A stretch of 64,000 bases of DNA, from positions 5,104,001 to 5,168,000 of the forward strand of contig NZ_JAGJBY010000001.1 of NCBI RefSeq assembly GCF_020010905.1, in the 5' to 3' direction. This document shows, one piece after another, positions 25,692-33,427 of the stretch. The number at the start of each line of letters is the position of its first letter. Positions within the stretch are counted from its first letter, which is position 1. Origin of the DNA: Streptomyces acidiscabies. GTDB taxonomy: Bacteria; Actinomycetota; Actinomycetes; Streptomycetales; Streptomycetaceae. The position numbers and the translations under genes are program-made. The notes below the pieces were generated by a model, which made no database searches, was not told the origin of the DNA, and worked only from the letters and a program-made list of their open reading frames with translations.

Positions 25692-26630
25692 ATGACCGCT
25701 GCCGCCGTGGGGTTGTCCCACTCGCCGCTCATCGGGAAGAACGACCCGTCCCCCGACGTCCTCGTCCGCGTCGAGACGGCCGTGGAGGAAGCACGGCGCT
25801 TCATCCGGGACTTCGCCCCCGACCTCGTCGTGCTCTACGCACCCGACCACTACAACGGCTTCTTCTACAAGGAGATGCCCCCCTTCTGCCTGGCCACCGA
25901 GGCCCACGCGGTGGGCGACTTCGGCACCCAGGCGGGCCCCCTCTCGGTCGACACGGCCGCAGCGAAGGCCCTCGCCCAGGGCGTCCTGGACCGGGGCATC
26001 GACCTCACCGTCTCCGCCCGCATGACCGTCGACCACGGTTTCGCCCAGCCCCTCGAAGTCCTCTTCGATGGTATCGACCGCGTCCCCGTCGTCCCGGTCT
26101 TCGTGAACGGCGTCGCCACCCCCCTCGGCCCGGTCAGCCGTATCCGCGCCCTGGGCACGGCGATCGGCGAGGCGGCGGCCGGTCTCGACCGGCGGGTCCT
26201 GTTCCTCGCGTCCGGCGGCCTCTCCCACGACCCGCCGGTCCCCGTCCTCGACGGCGCCCCGCCCCGCGTCGCCGACGCCCTCATCGAGGGCCGCCCCCCG
26301 ACACCGGAACAGCGCGAGCGGGGCGAGCAGCGCGTCGTGCAGGCGGGCCGGGACTACGCGGCCGGGTCGTCGGCGATGGTGCCGATCAACCCGGAGTGGG
26401 ACAACCGGCTCCTCGATCACCTGGAGAAGGGGGAGTTGAGCGCGTTCGACGCCTGGACGGTGGCCGGGATGGCTGCCGAGGGCGGGGGGTCCGCGCACGA
26501 GGTGCGGGCCTGGATCGCGGCGTTCGCCTCGCTCGCCGCGACCGGGGGCTACGACATGACGTCCCGTTTCTACGAGCCGGTCCCCGAGTGGATCGCCGGG
26601 TTCGCCGTCGCGACGGCGCAAGGAAGGTGA
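25692..26630 (+). CDS. mhpB: Class III extradiol catechol dioxygenase (MhpB type)
   Basis: 312-residue LigB-family iron(II) dioxygenase that opens a 2,3-dihydroxyphenyl-alkanoate ring next to the diol. Motifs: G-L-S-H-S-P-L at 7-13 (first histidine), Y-A-P-D-H-Y-N-G-F near 50, T-V-D-H-G-F near 114 and the F-L-A-S-G-G-L-S-H-D-P block at about 180. E. coli MhpB acts on 2,3-dihydroxyphenylpropionate. The presence of this class, rather than a BphC-type class I enzyme, argues for a phenylpropionate-like substrate. Confidence 0.93.
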   Translation: MTAAAVGLSHSPLIGKNDPSPDVLVRVETAVEEARRFIRDFAPDLVVLYAPDHYNGFFYKEMPPFCLATEAHAVGDFGTQAGPLSVDTAAAKALAQGVLDRGIDLTVSARMTVDHGFAQPLEVLFDGIDRVPVVPVFVNGVATPLGPVSRIRALGTAIGEAAAGLDRRVLFLASGGLSHDPPVPVLDGAPPRVADALIEGRPPTPEQRERGEQRVVQAGRDYAAGSSAMVPINPEWDNRLLDHLEKGELSAFDAWTVAGMAAEGGGSAHEVRAWIAAFASLAATGGYDMTSRFYEPVPEWIAGFAVATAQGR

Positions 26631-26635
26631 GCGGT

Positions 26636-27415
26636 GTGACTGCGGTCCAGGAAGCTGCGGAACGACTGGCGAGAGCCACGGTGGAGGCCCGGCCCGTCGC
26701 CCCCGTGCGGGACCTCATCGGCACGGGTGACCTCGGCGCCGCGTACGCCGTGCAGCAGGAGCTGACCCGGCGGCGGCTCGCCGAGGGTGCGGTGGTCGTC
26801 GGGCGCAAGATCGGGCTGACCTCGCCCGCCGTCCAGGCCCAACTGGGCGTGGACCAGCCCGACTTCGGTGTCCTCTTCGCCGACATGGACGTCTCCGCGC
26901 TGGCCGAGGTGCCCTCGGAGCGGCTCCTCCAGCCCAAGGCGGAGGCGGAGATCGCGTTCGTCCTCAAGGCGGACGTCACCGACGCCGCGCGGGTCCGCGA
27001 CGCCGTCTCCTACGCGGTCGCCGCGCTGGAGATCGTCGACAGCCGGATCGCCGACTGGGACATCTCCCTCGCGGACACGGTCGCCGACAACGCGTCCAGC
27101 GGACTGTACGTGCTGGCCGAACACCGGCTCACGCTCGACGAGTTCGAGCCCCGGGACGCGCCGATGCGGCTGTACGCCGACGACGTCCTCGTCTCCGAGG
27201 GGTCGGGCGCCGCGTGTCTGGGCGACCCGCTGAACGCGCTGGCGTGGCTGGCGCGTACGGCGCTGGAGTTCGGGGAGCCGCTGCGGGCCGGGCAGGTCGT
27301 GCTGTCGGGGGCGCTCGGGCCGATGGTGCCGGCGCCGCCGGGGACCCGGATCCGCGCGGAGGTGGGGGAGTTGGGCGAGGTGTCGGCCGTGTTCTCGGAG
27401 AAGAGGGACGTATGA
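26636..27415 (+). CDS. mhpD: 2-Oxopent-4-enoate hydratase
   Basis: 259 residues, fumarylacetoacetase-related hydratase converting 2-hydroxypenta-2,4-dienoate to 4-hydroxy-2-oxovalerate. Family blocks: V-V-G-R-K-I-G-L-T-S, P-K-A-E-A-E-I-A-F-V, D-N-A-S-S-G and G-x-V-V-L-S-G-A-L-G-P-M-V. GTG 26636 is preferred because AGGAAGG lies eight bases upstream; a GTG at 26627 that overlaps the mhpB stop is the alternative. Its stop overlaps the start of the next gene (ATGA). Confidence 0.92.
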   Translation: MTAVQEAAERLARATVEARPVAPVRDLIGTGDLGAAYAVQQELTRRRLAEGAVVVGRKIGLTSPAVQAQLGVDQPDFGVLFADMDVSALAEVPSERLLQPKAEAEIAFVLKADVTDAARVRDAVSYAVAALEIVDSRIADWDISLADTVADNASSGLYVLAEHRLTLDEFEPRDAPMRLYADDVLVSEGSGAACLGDPLNALAWLARTALEFGEPLRAGQVVLSGALGPMVPAPPGTRIRAEVGELGEVSAVFSEKRDV

Positions 27416-28335
27416 CCAAGGTCGCCATCATCGGCTCGGGCAACATCGGCACCGACCTGATGATCAAGATCCTGCGGCTGTCGGACAGTCTGGAAGTCGC
27501 CGCCATGGTCGGCATCGACCCGGCCTCCGACGGCCTCGCCCGCGCCGCCCGCCTCAAGGTGCCCACCACGCACGAGGGCGTGGACGGGCTGATCGCGATG
27601 CCGGGGTTCGACGAGATCGAGATCGTGTTCGACGCGACATCGGCGAAGGCGCACCTCGCCAACGCGGAGAAGCTCGCGCCGTACGGCAAGAAACTCATCG
27701 ACCTGACGCCCGCCGCCATCGGCCCGTTCGTGGTGCCCCCGGTCAACCTGGAGGACCAACTCGACGCGGCCAACGTCAACATGGTCACCTGCGGCGGACA
27801 GGCCACCATCCCGATGGTCGCCGCCGTGGCCGCCGTGACCCCGGTCCACTACGGCGAGATCGTCGCGTCCATCGCGTCGAAGTCCGCCGGGCCCGGCACC
27901 CGCGCCAACATCGACGAGTTCACCGAGACGACCTCGCGCGCGATCGAGACGGTCGGCGGGGCCGCGCGCGGCAAGGCGGTCATCGTCCTCAACCCCGCCG
28001 AGCCGCCCATGATCATGCGGGACACGGTGCTGTGCCTGACCGGCGACGCCGACCACGACGCGATCCGGGCGTCCGTGAAGGAGATGGCCGAGCGCGTCGC
28101 GCAGTACGTGCCCGGCTACCGGCTCAAGCAGGAGGTGCAGTTCACCCCGGTCGCGCCCGACGAACCCGTCCACACCCTCCTCCCCGAGGACGCCGGGCCC
28201 GTCACCACCCGCGTCTCGGTGTTCCTCGAAGTCGAGGGCGCCGCCCACTACCTGCCCGCGTACGCCGGGAACCTGGACATCATGACGTCGGCCGCCCTGC
28301 GCGTCGCCGAGACGATAGCGAAGGCCGGCCGATGA
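27412..28335 (+). CDS. mhpF: Acylating acetaldehyde dehydrogenase
   Basis: 307 residues; oxidises acetaldehyde with NAD+ and CoA to acetyl-CoA. N-terminal Rossmann motif I-I-G-S-G-N-I-G-T-D; catalytic cysteine in N-M-V-T-C-G-G-Q-A-T at about residue 124; N-P-A-E-P-P-M-I-M-R-D-T-V block near 195. It works as a channelling complex with the aldolase encoded next; the genes overlap by ATGA on both sides. Confidence 0.95.
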   Translation: MTKVAIIGSGNIGTDLMIKILRLSDSLEVAAMVGIDPASDGLARAARLKVPTTHEGVDGLIAMPGFDEIEIVFDATSAKAHLANAEKLAPYGKKLIDLTPAAIGPFVVPPVNLEDQLDAANVNMVTCGGQATIPMVAAVAAVTPVHYGEIVASIASKSAGPGTRANIDEFTETTSRAIETVGGAARGKAVIVLNPAEPPMIMRDTVLCLTGDADHDAIRASVKEMAERVAQYVPGYRLKQEVQFTPVAPDEPVHTLLPEDAGPVTTRVSVFLEVEGAAHYLPAYAGNLDIMTSAALRVAETIAKAGR

Positions 28336-29339
28336 GCACCGAGCTGTACATCCAGGACGTCACCCTGCGGGACGGCATGCACGCCATCCGCCACCGCATC
28401 GAGCCCGCCGACGTGGCCCGCATCGCGGGCGCCCTCGACGCGGCCGGGGTCGACGCGATCGAGGTCGCCCACGGGGACGGGCTCGCGGGCGGCTCCCTCA
28501 CCTACGGGCCCGGCAGCCACACCGACTGGGAGTGGATCGAGGCCGCCGCCGACGCGATCGACAACGCTGTCCTCACCACGCTCCTCCTCCCCGGCATCGG
28601 CACCATCGCCGAACTCGAACAGGCCCACGCCCTCGGGGTGCGCTCGGTGCGCGTCGCCACGCACTGCACCGAGGCCGACATCGCCGCCCAGCACATCGCG
28701 AAGGCGCGCGAGCTGGGCATGGACGTCTCCGGGTTCCTGATGATGAGCCACATGGCCGAGGCGCCCCAACTCGCCGCGCAGGCAAAGCTCATGGAGTCCT
28801 ACGGCGCCCAGTGCGTCTACGTCACCGACTCCGGCGGCCGGCTCACCCTGGACGGCGTCCGCGACCGGGTCCGCGCCTACCGCGACGTACTCGACGAGAG
28901 CACTCAGATCGGCATCCACGCCCACGAGAACCTCTCCCTCTCCGTCGCCAACAGCATCGTCGCCGTCGAGGAGGGCGTGACCCGGGTCGACGCCTCCCTC
29001 GCCGGACAGGGCGCGGGCGCCGGGAACTGCCCCATCGAGGCGTTCGTGGCGGTCGCCAACTTGCAGGACTGGAAGCACGGTTGCGACCTGTTCGCCCTCC
29101 AGGACGCCGCCGACGACCTCGTACGGCCCCTGCGCGACCGCCCGGTCCAGGTCGACCGCGAGACCCTCACCCTCGGCTACGCGGGCGCCTACTCGTCCTT
29201 CCTGCGGCACGCGGAGAACGCCGCCGGACGCTACGGGGTCGACGCCCGGACCCTGCTCCTGGAGGTCGGCCGGCGGGGCCTGGTCGGCGGCCAGGAGGAC
29301 ATGATCGTGGACATCGCCCTGGACCTGTCCCGGGGCTGA
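28332..29339 (+). CDS. mhpE: 4-Hydroxy-2-oxovalerate aldolase
   Basis: 335-residue HMGL-like TIM-barrel aldolase splitting 4-hydroxy-2-oxovalerate into pyruvate and acetaldehyde. Metal and substrate residues are visible in D-V-T-L-R-D-G-M-H at 9-17, the H-x-H motif I-G-I-H-A-H-E-N near 195 and G-A-G-A-G-N-C-P-I-E. Last gene of the mhpBDFE run. The following 389 bp hold no large gene. Confidence 0.95.
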   Translation: MSTELYIQDVTLRDGMHAIRHRIEPADVARIAGALDAAGVDAIEVAHGDGLAGGSLTYGPGSHTDWEWIEAAADAIDNAVLTTLLLPGIGTIAELEQAHALGVRSVRVATHCTEADIAAQHIAKARELGMDVSGFLMMSHMAEAPQLAAQAKLMESYGAQCVYVTDSGGRLTLDGVRDRVRAYRDVLDESTQIGIHAHENLSLSVANSIVAVEEGVTRVDASLAGQGAGAGNCPIEAFVAVANLQDWKHGCDLFALQDAADDLVRPLRDRPVQVDRETLTLGYAGAYSSFLRHAENAAGRYGVDARTLLLEVGRRGLVGGQEDMIVDIALDLSRG

Positions 29340-29376
29340 TCGGCCACCCCGTACGCGCCCACGCTCCGCCACCGCC

Positions 29377-29393
29377 GTGCCACAGTGCGGCAC
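29377..29393. promoter_or_regulatory. 17-bp near-perfect palindrome downstream of mhpE
   Basis: GTGCCACAGTGCGGCAC: seven of eight arm pairs match around a central G. It lies 37 bp after the aldolase stop and about 335 bp before the ammonia-lyase start. It may be an operator for the biosynthetic operon or a weak hairpin terminator. Confidence 0.45.
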
Positions 29394-29477
29394 GACCGCG
29401 TGACCGCCAAATGTTCAAGGTCTTTGCTGGGAGCAGCCCGGTAACGAGTTCTCCGACCAAAGGCGGCGGGAGATCTG

Positions 29478-29543
29478 ATGCGGAACGTGATGTCCGACGC
29501 GCACACCACGTCGTCGACCCCCGCCACGGGCGAGAAGCCGTAG
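29478..29543 (+). CDS. Possible 21-aa leader ORF
   Basis: ATG preceded by GGGAGA at a good distance; encodes M-R-N-V-M-S-D-A-H-T-T-S-S-T and ends P-A-T-G-E-K-P. Too short to judge by composition; could be a leader peptide or chance. Confidence 0.2.
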   Translation: MRNVMSDAHTTSSTPATGEKP

Positions 29544-29675
29544 CCCGGCTCCAGTACCAGGCCCGCCCGCCCCCGCGCGGCGCGGCAGGGCCCACCACCG
29601 CCGACACGCGGCCCTCCCGCGTGCCCCCCATCGGCGGTGTCCCCCCACAACACCGGTTCGACAGGAAGGAACGTC

Positions 29676-29732
29676 GTGAACGGACACCCTGAGTGGGCCT
29701 CACCCCGACCGGAGCGGGCGGTGGCCCGATGA
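29676..29732 (+). CDS. 18-aa leader ORF translationally coupled to the ammonia-lyase
   Basis: GTG five bases after a strong AGGAAGGA box (29663-29670) opens an 18-codon frame, M-N-G-H-P-E-W-A-S-P-R-P-E-R-A-V-A-R. Its TGA overlaps the ATG of the ammonia-lyase gene (ATGA). The lyase ATG itself has only a distant GGAG, so ribosomes probably arrive by reading through this small frame. Third-position GC is lower than in the neighbouring genes, so the peptide itself may not matter. Confidence 0.4.
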   Translation: MNGHPEWASPRPERAVAR

Positions 29733-31276
29733 GGACCGTCACCGTCGGGACCGGCCCGGTCTCCTTCGCGGACGTCGTCGCCGTGGCCCGCGAGGGCGCG
29801 AGCGTCCGCCTCGGCGACGACGCCCTGTCGGCCCTGGAGAAGGGCCGCGCCCGGGTCGAGGAGATCCTCGTCGGACCGGACGCGGTGTACGGCGTCTCCA
29901 CCGGCTTCGGGGGCCTGGCCACCGAGCGCATCCCGCCCGCGCAACGCGCCCAGCTCCAGAAGTCGCTGGTCCGCTCGCACGCGGCGGGCACCGGCCCCGA
30001 GGTCGAGCGTGAGATCGTCCGCGGCACGATGCTGCTGCGCCTGTCCACGCTCGCCACCGGCTACACCGGCATCCGCCCCGGCACCGCCGAACTCCTCGCC
30101 GCCGCCTTGTCGGCCGGCATCACCCCGGTGATCCGCGAGTACGGCTCCCTCGGCTGCTCCGGCGACCTCGCCCCGCTCGCCCAGTGCGCGCTGGCCCTGA
30201 TGGGCGAGGGCGAGGTCCGCGACGCCTCCGGCACCCTCATGCCGGCCGCCGACGCGCTCGCCGCCGCCGGACTCACCCCGGTCGACCTGCGCGAGAAGGA
30301 GGGCGTGTCCCTCCTCAACGGCGTCGAGGGCATGCTCGCCCACCTCGTCCTCGCTCTCACCGACCTGGACCGCCTGCTGAAGACGATGGACATCGCCGCC
30401 GCCATGTCCGTCGAGGCACTCCTCGGCACCGACCGCGCCTTCGCCCCCGAACTGCTGTCCCTGCGCCCCCACCCGGGCCAGTCCCTCGCGGGCGCCAACA
30501 TCGTCGCCCTCCTCGACGGCTCCGGCGTCCTCGCCTCCCACCGGGACCCCGCCTCCGGCTGCACCCGCGTCCAGGACGCCTACTCCCTGCGCTGCACCCC
30601 GCAGGTCCACGGCGCGGTCCGCGACACCGTCGAACACGCCGCGACCGTCGCCGGCCGGGAACTCGCCGCCGCCGTCGACAGCCCGGCCGTCCTCGACGAC
30701 GGACGCGTCAGCTCCAACGGCAACTTCCACGGCGCGCCCGTCGGTTACGTCCTCGACTTCCTCGCCATCGCGATCGCGGACGCCGCCTCGATCAGCGAAC
30801 GCCGTACGGACCGGTTCCTGGACGTCGCCCGCAGCAGCGGACTGCCCGGCTTCCTCGCCGACGACCCCGGCGTCGACAGCGGCTACATGATCGCCCAGTA
30901 CACGCAGGCCGCGATCGTCTCCGAGCTGAAGCGGCTCGCGGCGCCCGCGTCCGTCGACTCCATCCCGACCAGCGCGATGGTCGAGGACCACGTCTCCATG
31001 GGCTGGGGCGCCGCCCGCAAGCTGCGCCGCGCCGTCGACGGCCTCACCCGGGTCGTCGCCGTGGAGATCCTCACCGCCGCCCGCGCCCTGGACCTGCGCG
31101 CCCCGCTGAAACCGTCCCCCGCGACGGGGGCGGTCGTCACGCTGCTCAGGGACCGCGGCGTACCCGGCCCAGGACCGGACCGCTATCTGGCGCCGGAGAT
31201 CGAGGACGCCGTCGCCCTGGTCGCCTCCGGCGCCGTCGTCACCGCCGTCGAGTCCGTCGCGGGAGCGCTGGCGTGA
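29729..31276 (+). CDS. MIO-dependent aromatic amino acid ammonia-lyase, histidase-like
   Basis: 515 residues, HAL/PAL family; removes ammonia from an aromatic amino acid to give an aryl-acrylate. The MIO-forming triad is Cys143-Ser144-Gly145 in G-S-L-G-C-S-G-D-L. Tyr54 sits in Y-G-V-S-T-G-F-G, His84 in R-S-H-A-A-G and Glu419 in V-E-D-H-V-S-M. His84 and Glu419 correspond to residues that mark histidine ammonia-lyases (His83, Glu414 in Pseudomonas HutH). But the usual L-N-G-T-Q is L-N-G-V-E-G here (Asn197), and the residue after L-A-P-L-A is Gln, not His. This suggests histidine or a modified histidine as substrate. First large gene of the biosynthetic operon; its TGA overlaps the next start. 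ATG 29729 is used. Confidence 0.88.
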   Translation: MRTVTVGTGPVSFADVVAVAREGASVRLGDDALSALEKGRARVEEILVGPDAVYGVSTGFGGLATERIPPAQRAQLQKSLVRSHAAGTGPEVEREIVRGTMLLRLSTLATGYTGIRPGTAELLAAALSAGITPVIREYGSLGCSGDLAPLAQCALALMGEGEVRDASGTLMPAADALAAAGLTPVDLREKEGVSLLNGVEGMLAHLVLALTDLDRLLKTMDIAAAMSVEALLGTDRAFAPELLSLRPHPGQSLAGANIVALLDGSGVLASHRDPASGCTRVQDAYSLRCTPQVHGAVRDTVEHAATVAGRELAAAVDSPAVLDDGRVSSNGNFHGAPVGYVLDFLAIAIADAASISERRTDRFLDVARSSGLPGFLADDPGVDSGYMIAQYTQAAIVSELKRLAAPASVDSIPTSAMVEDHVSMGWGAARKLRRAVDGLTRVVAVEILTAARALDLRAPLKPSPATGAVVTLLRDRGVPGPGPDRYLAPEIEDAVALVASGAVVTAVESVAGALA

Positions 31277-32331
31277 GCCCGCAGACCCGGGCCCCCGCCG
31301 CCCACACCGCGACGGCCGCCCCGCTCCTGCTGCACCGCAGCGAGAACCCGTGGGGCGCGAGCCCCCGGGCCGTGGAGGCGGCCCGCGCCGAACTCCTGCG
31401 CGTCAACCGCTACCCCGACCCCAGCCACACCGCGCTCATCGACGCCCTCGCCGCGCACCACCGCACCGCCACGGACCGGATCGTCGTCGGCAACGGCCTC
31501 GACGAGGTCGTCCTCATGGTGGCCCTCGCCCTGCGCGACCTGGGGCGCGCCGTCGTCACCGAGGCCACCTTCCAGGGCTACCCCAAGTCCCTGGAGGCGA
31601 TCGGTCTCACGGTCACCAGCACGCCCCTCGACCGCTACCGCGTCGACCCGGCCGCCCTGATCGCGGAGATGAAGAAGGCCCCGGCCCTCGTCTTCGTCTG
31701 CAACCCGCACAACCCCACCGGCTCCGTCCTGGACGCGGGAGCCGTGCACGACCTGTGCGACGCCGCCCGCGCCACCGGCTCGCACGTGATCTTCGACGAG
31801 GCGTACGCCGAGTTCGCCGACGACTCCTTCACCTCCGCCCTGCCCTGGGCCCGCGAACAGGGCAACGTCAGCGTCCTGCGGACCTTCTCCAAGGCGTACG
31901 GCCTGGCCTCCCTGCGCGTCGGTGCCCTCCTCGGCGACCCCGGCGTCGTCGCCCGCACCGCCGCCGTCCAGGACGCGATGCCGTTCCACGTCAACCGGCT
32001 CGCCCAGGCCGCCGCCCGCGCGGCGCTGGCCGACCAGGCGTTCCTGGAGCAGACCAGGACCCGTACGGCCACCGCTCGCATGACCCTGTGCGCCTGCCTG
32101 GACCGCCTCGGCGTCGCCCACCTGCCCTCGCAGACCAACTTCGTCACCCTCCACCTGCCGGGCACCGCTCCCGAGGTGACCCGGCAGCTCCTCGCCGACG
32201 ACACCTTCGTCCGCGACACCACCGACCTCGGCATGCCCGGCTGGATCCGCGTCTCCGTCGGCACCCCCGCCGAGATCCTCACCTTCGTCCGCCGCCTCGA
32301 AGCCGCTCTCACCCAGGAGGCCATCCGATGA
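31273..32331 (+). CDS. HisC-like PLP aminotransferase
   Basis: 352-residue class I/II aminotransferase closest to the histidinol-phosphate aminotransferase group: N-P-W-G-A-S-P near the N-terminus, C-N-P-H-N-P-T-G at about 140, F-D-E-A-Y-A-E-F, and T-F-S-K-A-Y-G-L-A with PLP lysine 207. In a biosynthetic operon with a C-methyltransferase and a histidase-like lyase it probably interconverts histidine (or another aromatic amino acid) and its alpha-keto acid, before and/or after methylation. GTG start overlapping the lyase stop. Confidence 0.9.
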   Translation: MSPQTRAPAAHTATAAPLLLHRSENPWGASPRAVEAARAELLRVNRYPDPSHTALIDALAAHHRTATDRIVVGNGLDEVVLMVALALRDLGRAVVTEATFQGYPKSLEAIGLTVTSTPLDRYRVDPAALIAEMKKAPALVFVCNPHNPTGSVLDAGAVHDLCDAARATGSHVIFDEAYAEFADDSFTSALPWAREQGNVSVLRTFSKAYGLASLRVGALLGDPGVVARTAAVQDAMPFHVNRLAQAAARAALADQAFLEQTRTRTATARMTLCACLDRLGVAHLPSQTNFVTLHLPGTAPEVTRQLLADDTFVRDTTDLGMPGWIRVSVGTPAEILTFVRRLEAALTQEAIR

Positions 32332-33320
32332 CCACCGCAGCCCCCCTCTCCATGCGCCAGGCGTTCAACGGCACCGTCCTCGCCTCCGCCGTCACCGCCG
32401 CCGCCGAACTCGGCCTCCTCGACGTCCTCGACGAGCACCGCACCTGCGCCCTCGACGCCTTCGCCCGCGAACACGACCTGAGCCCGCGCGCGCTGCGGCT
32501 CATCGTGGACGCCCTGGAGAGCGCCGACGCGGTCGCCACCGTCGGCGACGGCGTCACCCTCGTCCCCGGCCCCCGCTTCACCGAACTCTGGGAGAACAAG
32601 GGCTACTTCGTGTGGCTCGTCAAGGGATACGCCCCGATCCTCGCCCAGGCCGACGACCTCGCCCGCACCGGACGCGGCAAGGACGCCATGCGGCTGCGCG
32701 ACGGCGCCGCCATCGCCCGCGCCGGCCGCGACTACGGCCACTTCCACGTCGACCCCGTCTTCGAGAGCGTCACCGCAGGACTCGACTTCACCTGCGCCGC
32801 CGACCTCGGCTGCGGCAGCGGACGCCGGATCATCCAGCTCGCCCTGCGCCACCCCGGCAAGCGGTTCGTCGGCATCGACATCGACGCGGGCGCGATCGAG
32901 GTCGCCACCAAGGCCGTCGCCGACGCCGGACTCTCCGACCGCGTCGAGATCGTCCACGGCGACATCTCCCGCCTGGAGAAGGGCCGCCACCCCGGCGTCG
33001 ACCTCGTCTTCTCCTTCTTCCTCGGCCACGACCTGTGGCCCCTGGAGGACTGCGTCGCCTCCCTCGGCCGGCTGCGCGAGGCGTTCCCCGACGTACGGCG
33101 CCTGCTGCTCAGCGACACCTACCGCTCCGACCTCAGCAACGACCCCGCCGCGCCCGTCTTCTCCCTCGGCTTCGAGTACACCCACGCCCTGATGGACCAG
33201 TACATCCCCGACACCGCCGAGTGGGAGGACGCCTTCGCCCGCTCCCCGTGGCACCTCGACGACCGCACCGGACTGGACATCCCCCACAGCTGCATCTTCC
33301 ACCTGACGCCGAGGTCCTGA
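32328..33320 (+). CDS. MppJ-like alpha-keto acid C-beta methyltransferase (iron-binding)
   Basis: 330 residues. An N-terminal dimerisation/winged-helix region (1-90) precedes a SAM domain (A-D-L-G-C-G-S-G at about 151-158, G-I-D-I-D-A-G-A-I). The C-terminal part closely follows the phenylpyruvate beta-methyltransferase MppJ as I recall it: G-H-D-L-W-P (His234, Asp235) and F-E-Y-T-H-A-L-M-D-Q-Y-I-P (His286). In MppJ the non-heme iron ligands are His243, Asp244 and His295, with the same 52-residue spacing. Family enzymes methylate the beta carbon of arylpyruvates. Start overlaps the aminotransferase stop (ATGA). Confidence 0.85.
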   Translation: MTTAAPLSMRQAFNGTVLASAVTAAAELGLLDVLDEHRTCALDAFAREHDLSPRALRLIVDALESADAVATVGDGVTLVPGPRFTELWENKGYFVWLVKGYAPILAQADDLARTGRGKDAMRLRDGAAIARAGRDYGHFHVDPVFESVTAGLDFTCAADLGCGSGRRIIQLALRHPGKRFVGIDIDAGAIEVATKAVADAGLSDRVEIVHGDISRLEKGRHPGVDLVFSFFLGHDLWPLEDCVASLGRLREAFPDVRRLLLSDTYRSDLSNDPAAPVFSLGFEYTHALMDQYIPDTAEWEDAFARSPWHLDDRTGLDIPHSCIFHLTPRS

Positions 33321-33330
33321 GCCCGGGGCC

Positions 33331-33398
33331 CCACGATGGACATGGCCCGGCCGCCGTCGACACGGCCGGGCCCGGTCGGTCCGGCGATGACATCGTGG
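33331..33398 (+). promoter_or_regulatory. Nested stem-loop between methyltransferase and PKS genes
   Basis: Outer perfect arms CCACGATG (33331-33338) and CATCGTGG (33391-33398) enclose an inner perfect 10-bp hairpin (GGCCCGGCCG at 33344-33353, complement at 33363-33372, 9-base loop). It fills most of the 107-bp gap before the PKS start. It could be a partial terminator/attenuator or an mRNA-stability element. Confidence 0.55.
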
Positions 33399-33427
33399 TG
33401 GCCGAAACAGCGAGGGGAACCCACACC

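Larger units (their letters stand above)
29340..29728. other. 389-bp spacer between the degradation and biosynthetic operons
   Basis: No long coding frame with Streptomyces codon bias. It contains a near-perfect 17-bp palindrome (29377-29393), a short frame with a good ribosome site (29478-29543) and a second one that overlaps the ammonia-lyase start (29676-29732). The AT-richer patch at about 29408-29450 is the best place for the biosynthetic promoter, but no clear -10/-35 pair was found. Confidence 0.6.

Noticed and set aside
21121..29393. Shared 9-mer GTGCGGCAC at 21121-21129 and 29385-29393 as a common operator
   Set aside because: Nine bases in 73% GC DNA recur by chance; only the 29377 copy is part of a palindrome.
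29460..29600. Leftward peptide frame (G-Y-G-F-S-P-V-A-G-V-D-D-V-V) upstream of the lyase operon
   Set aside because: Looks protein-like, but no start codon with a ribosome site was found and it lies opposite the expected leader of the rightward operon.
29729..31276. Phenylalanine ammonia-lyase supplying cinnamate to the neighbouring hca/mhp-like genes
   Set aside because: His84 and Glu419 favour histidine over phenylalanine; not excluded, but the weaker reading without enzyme data.
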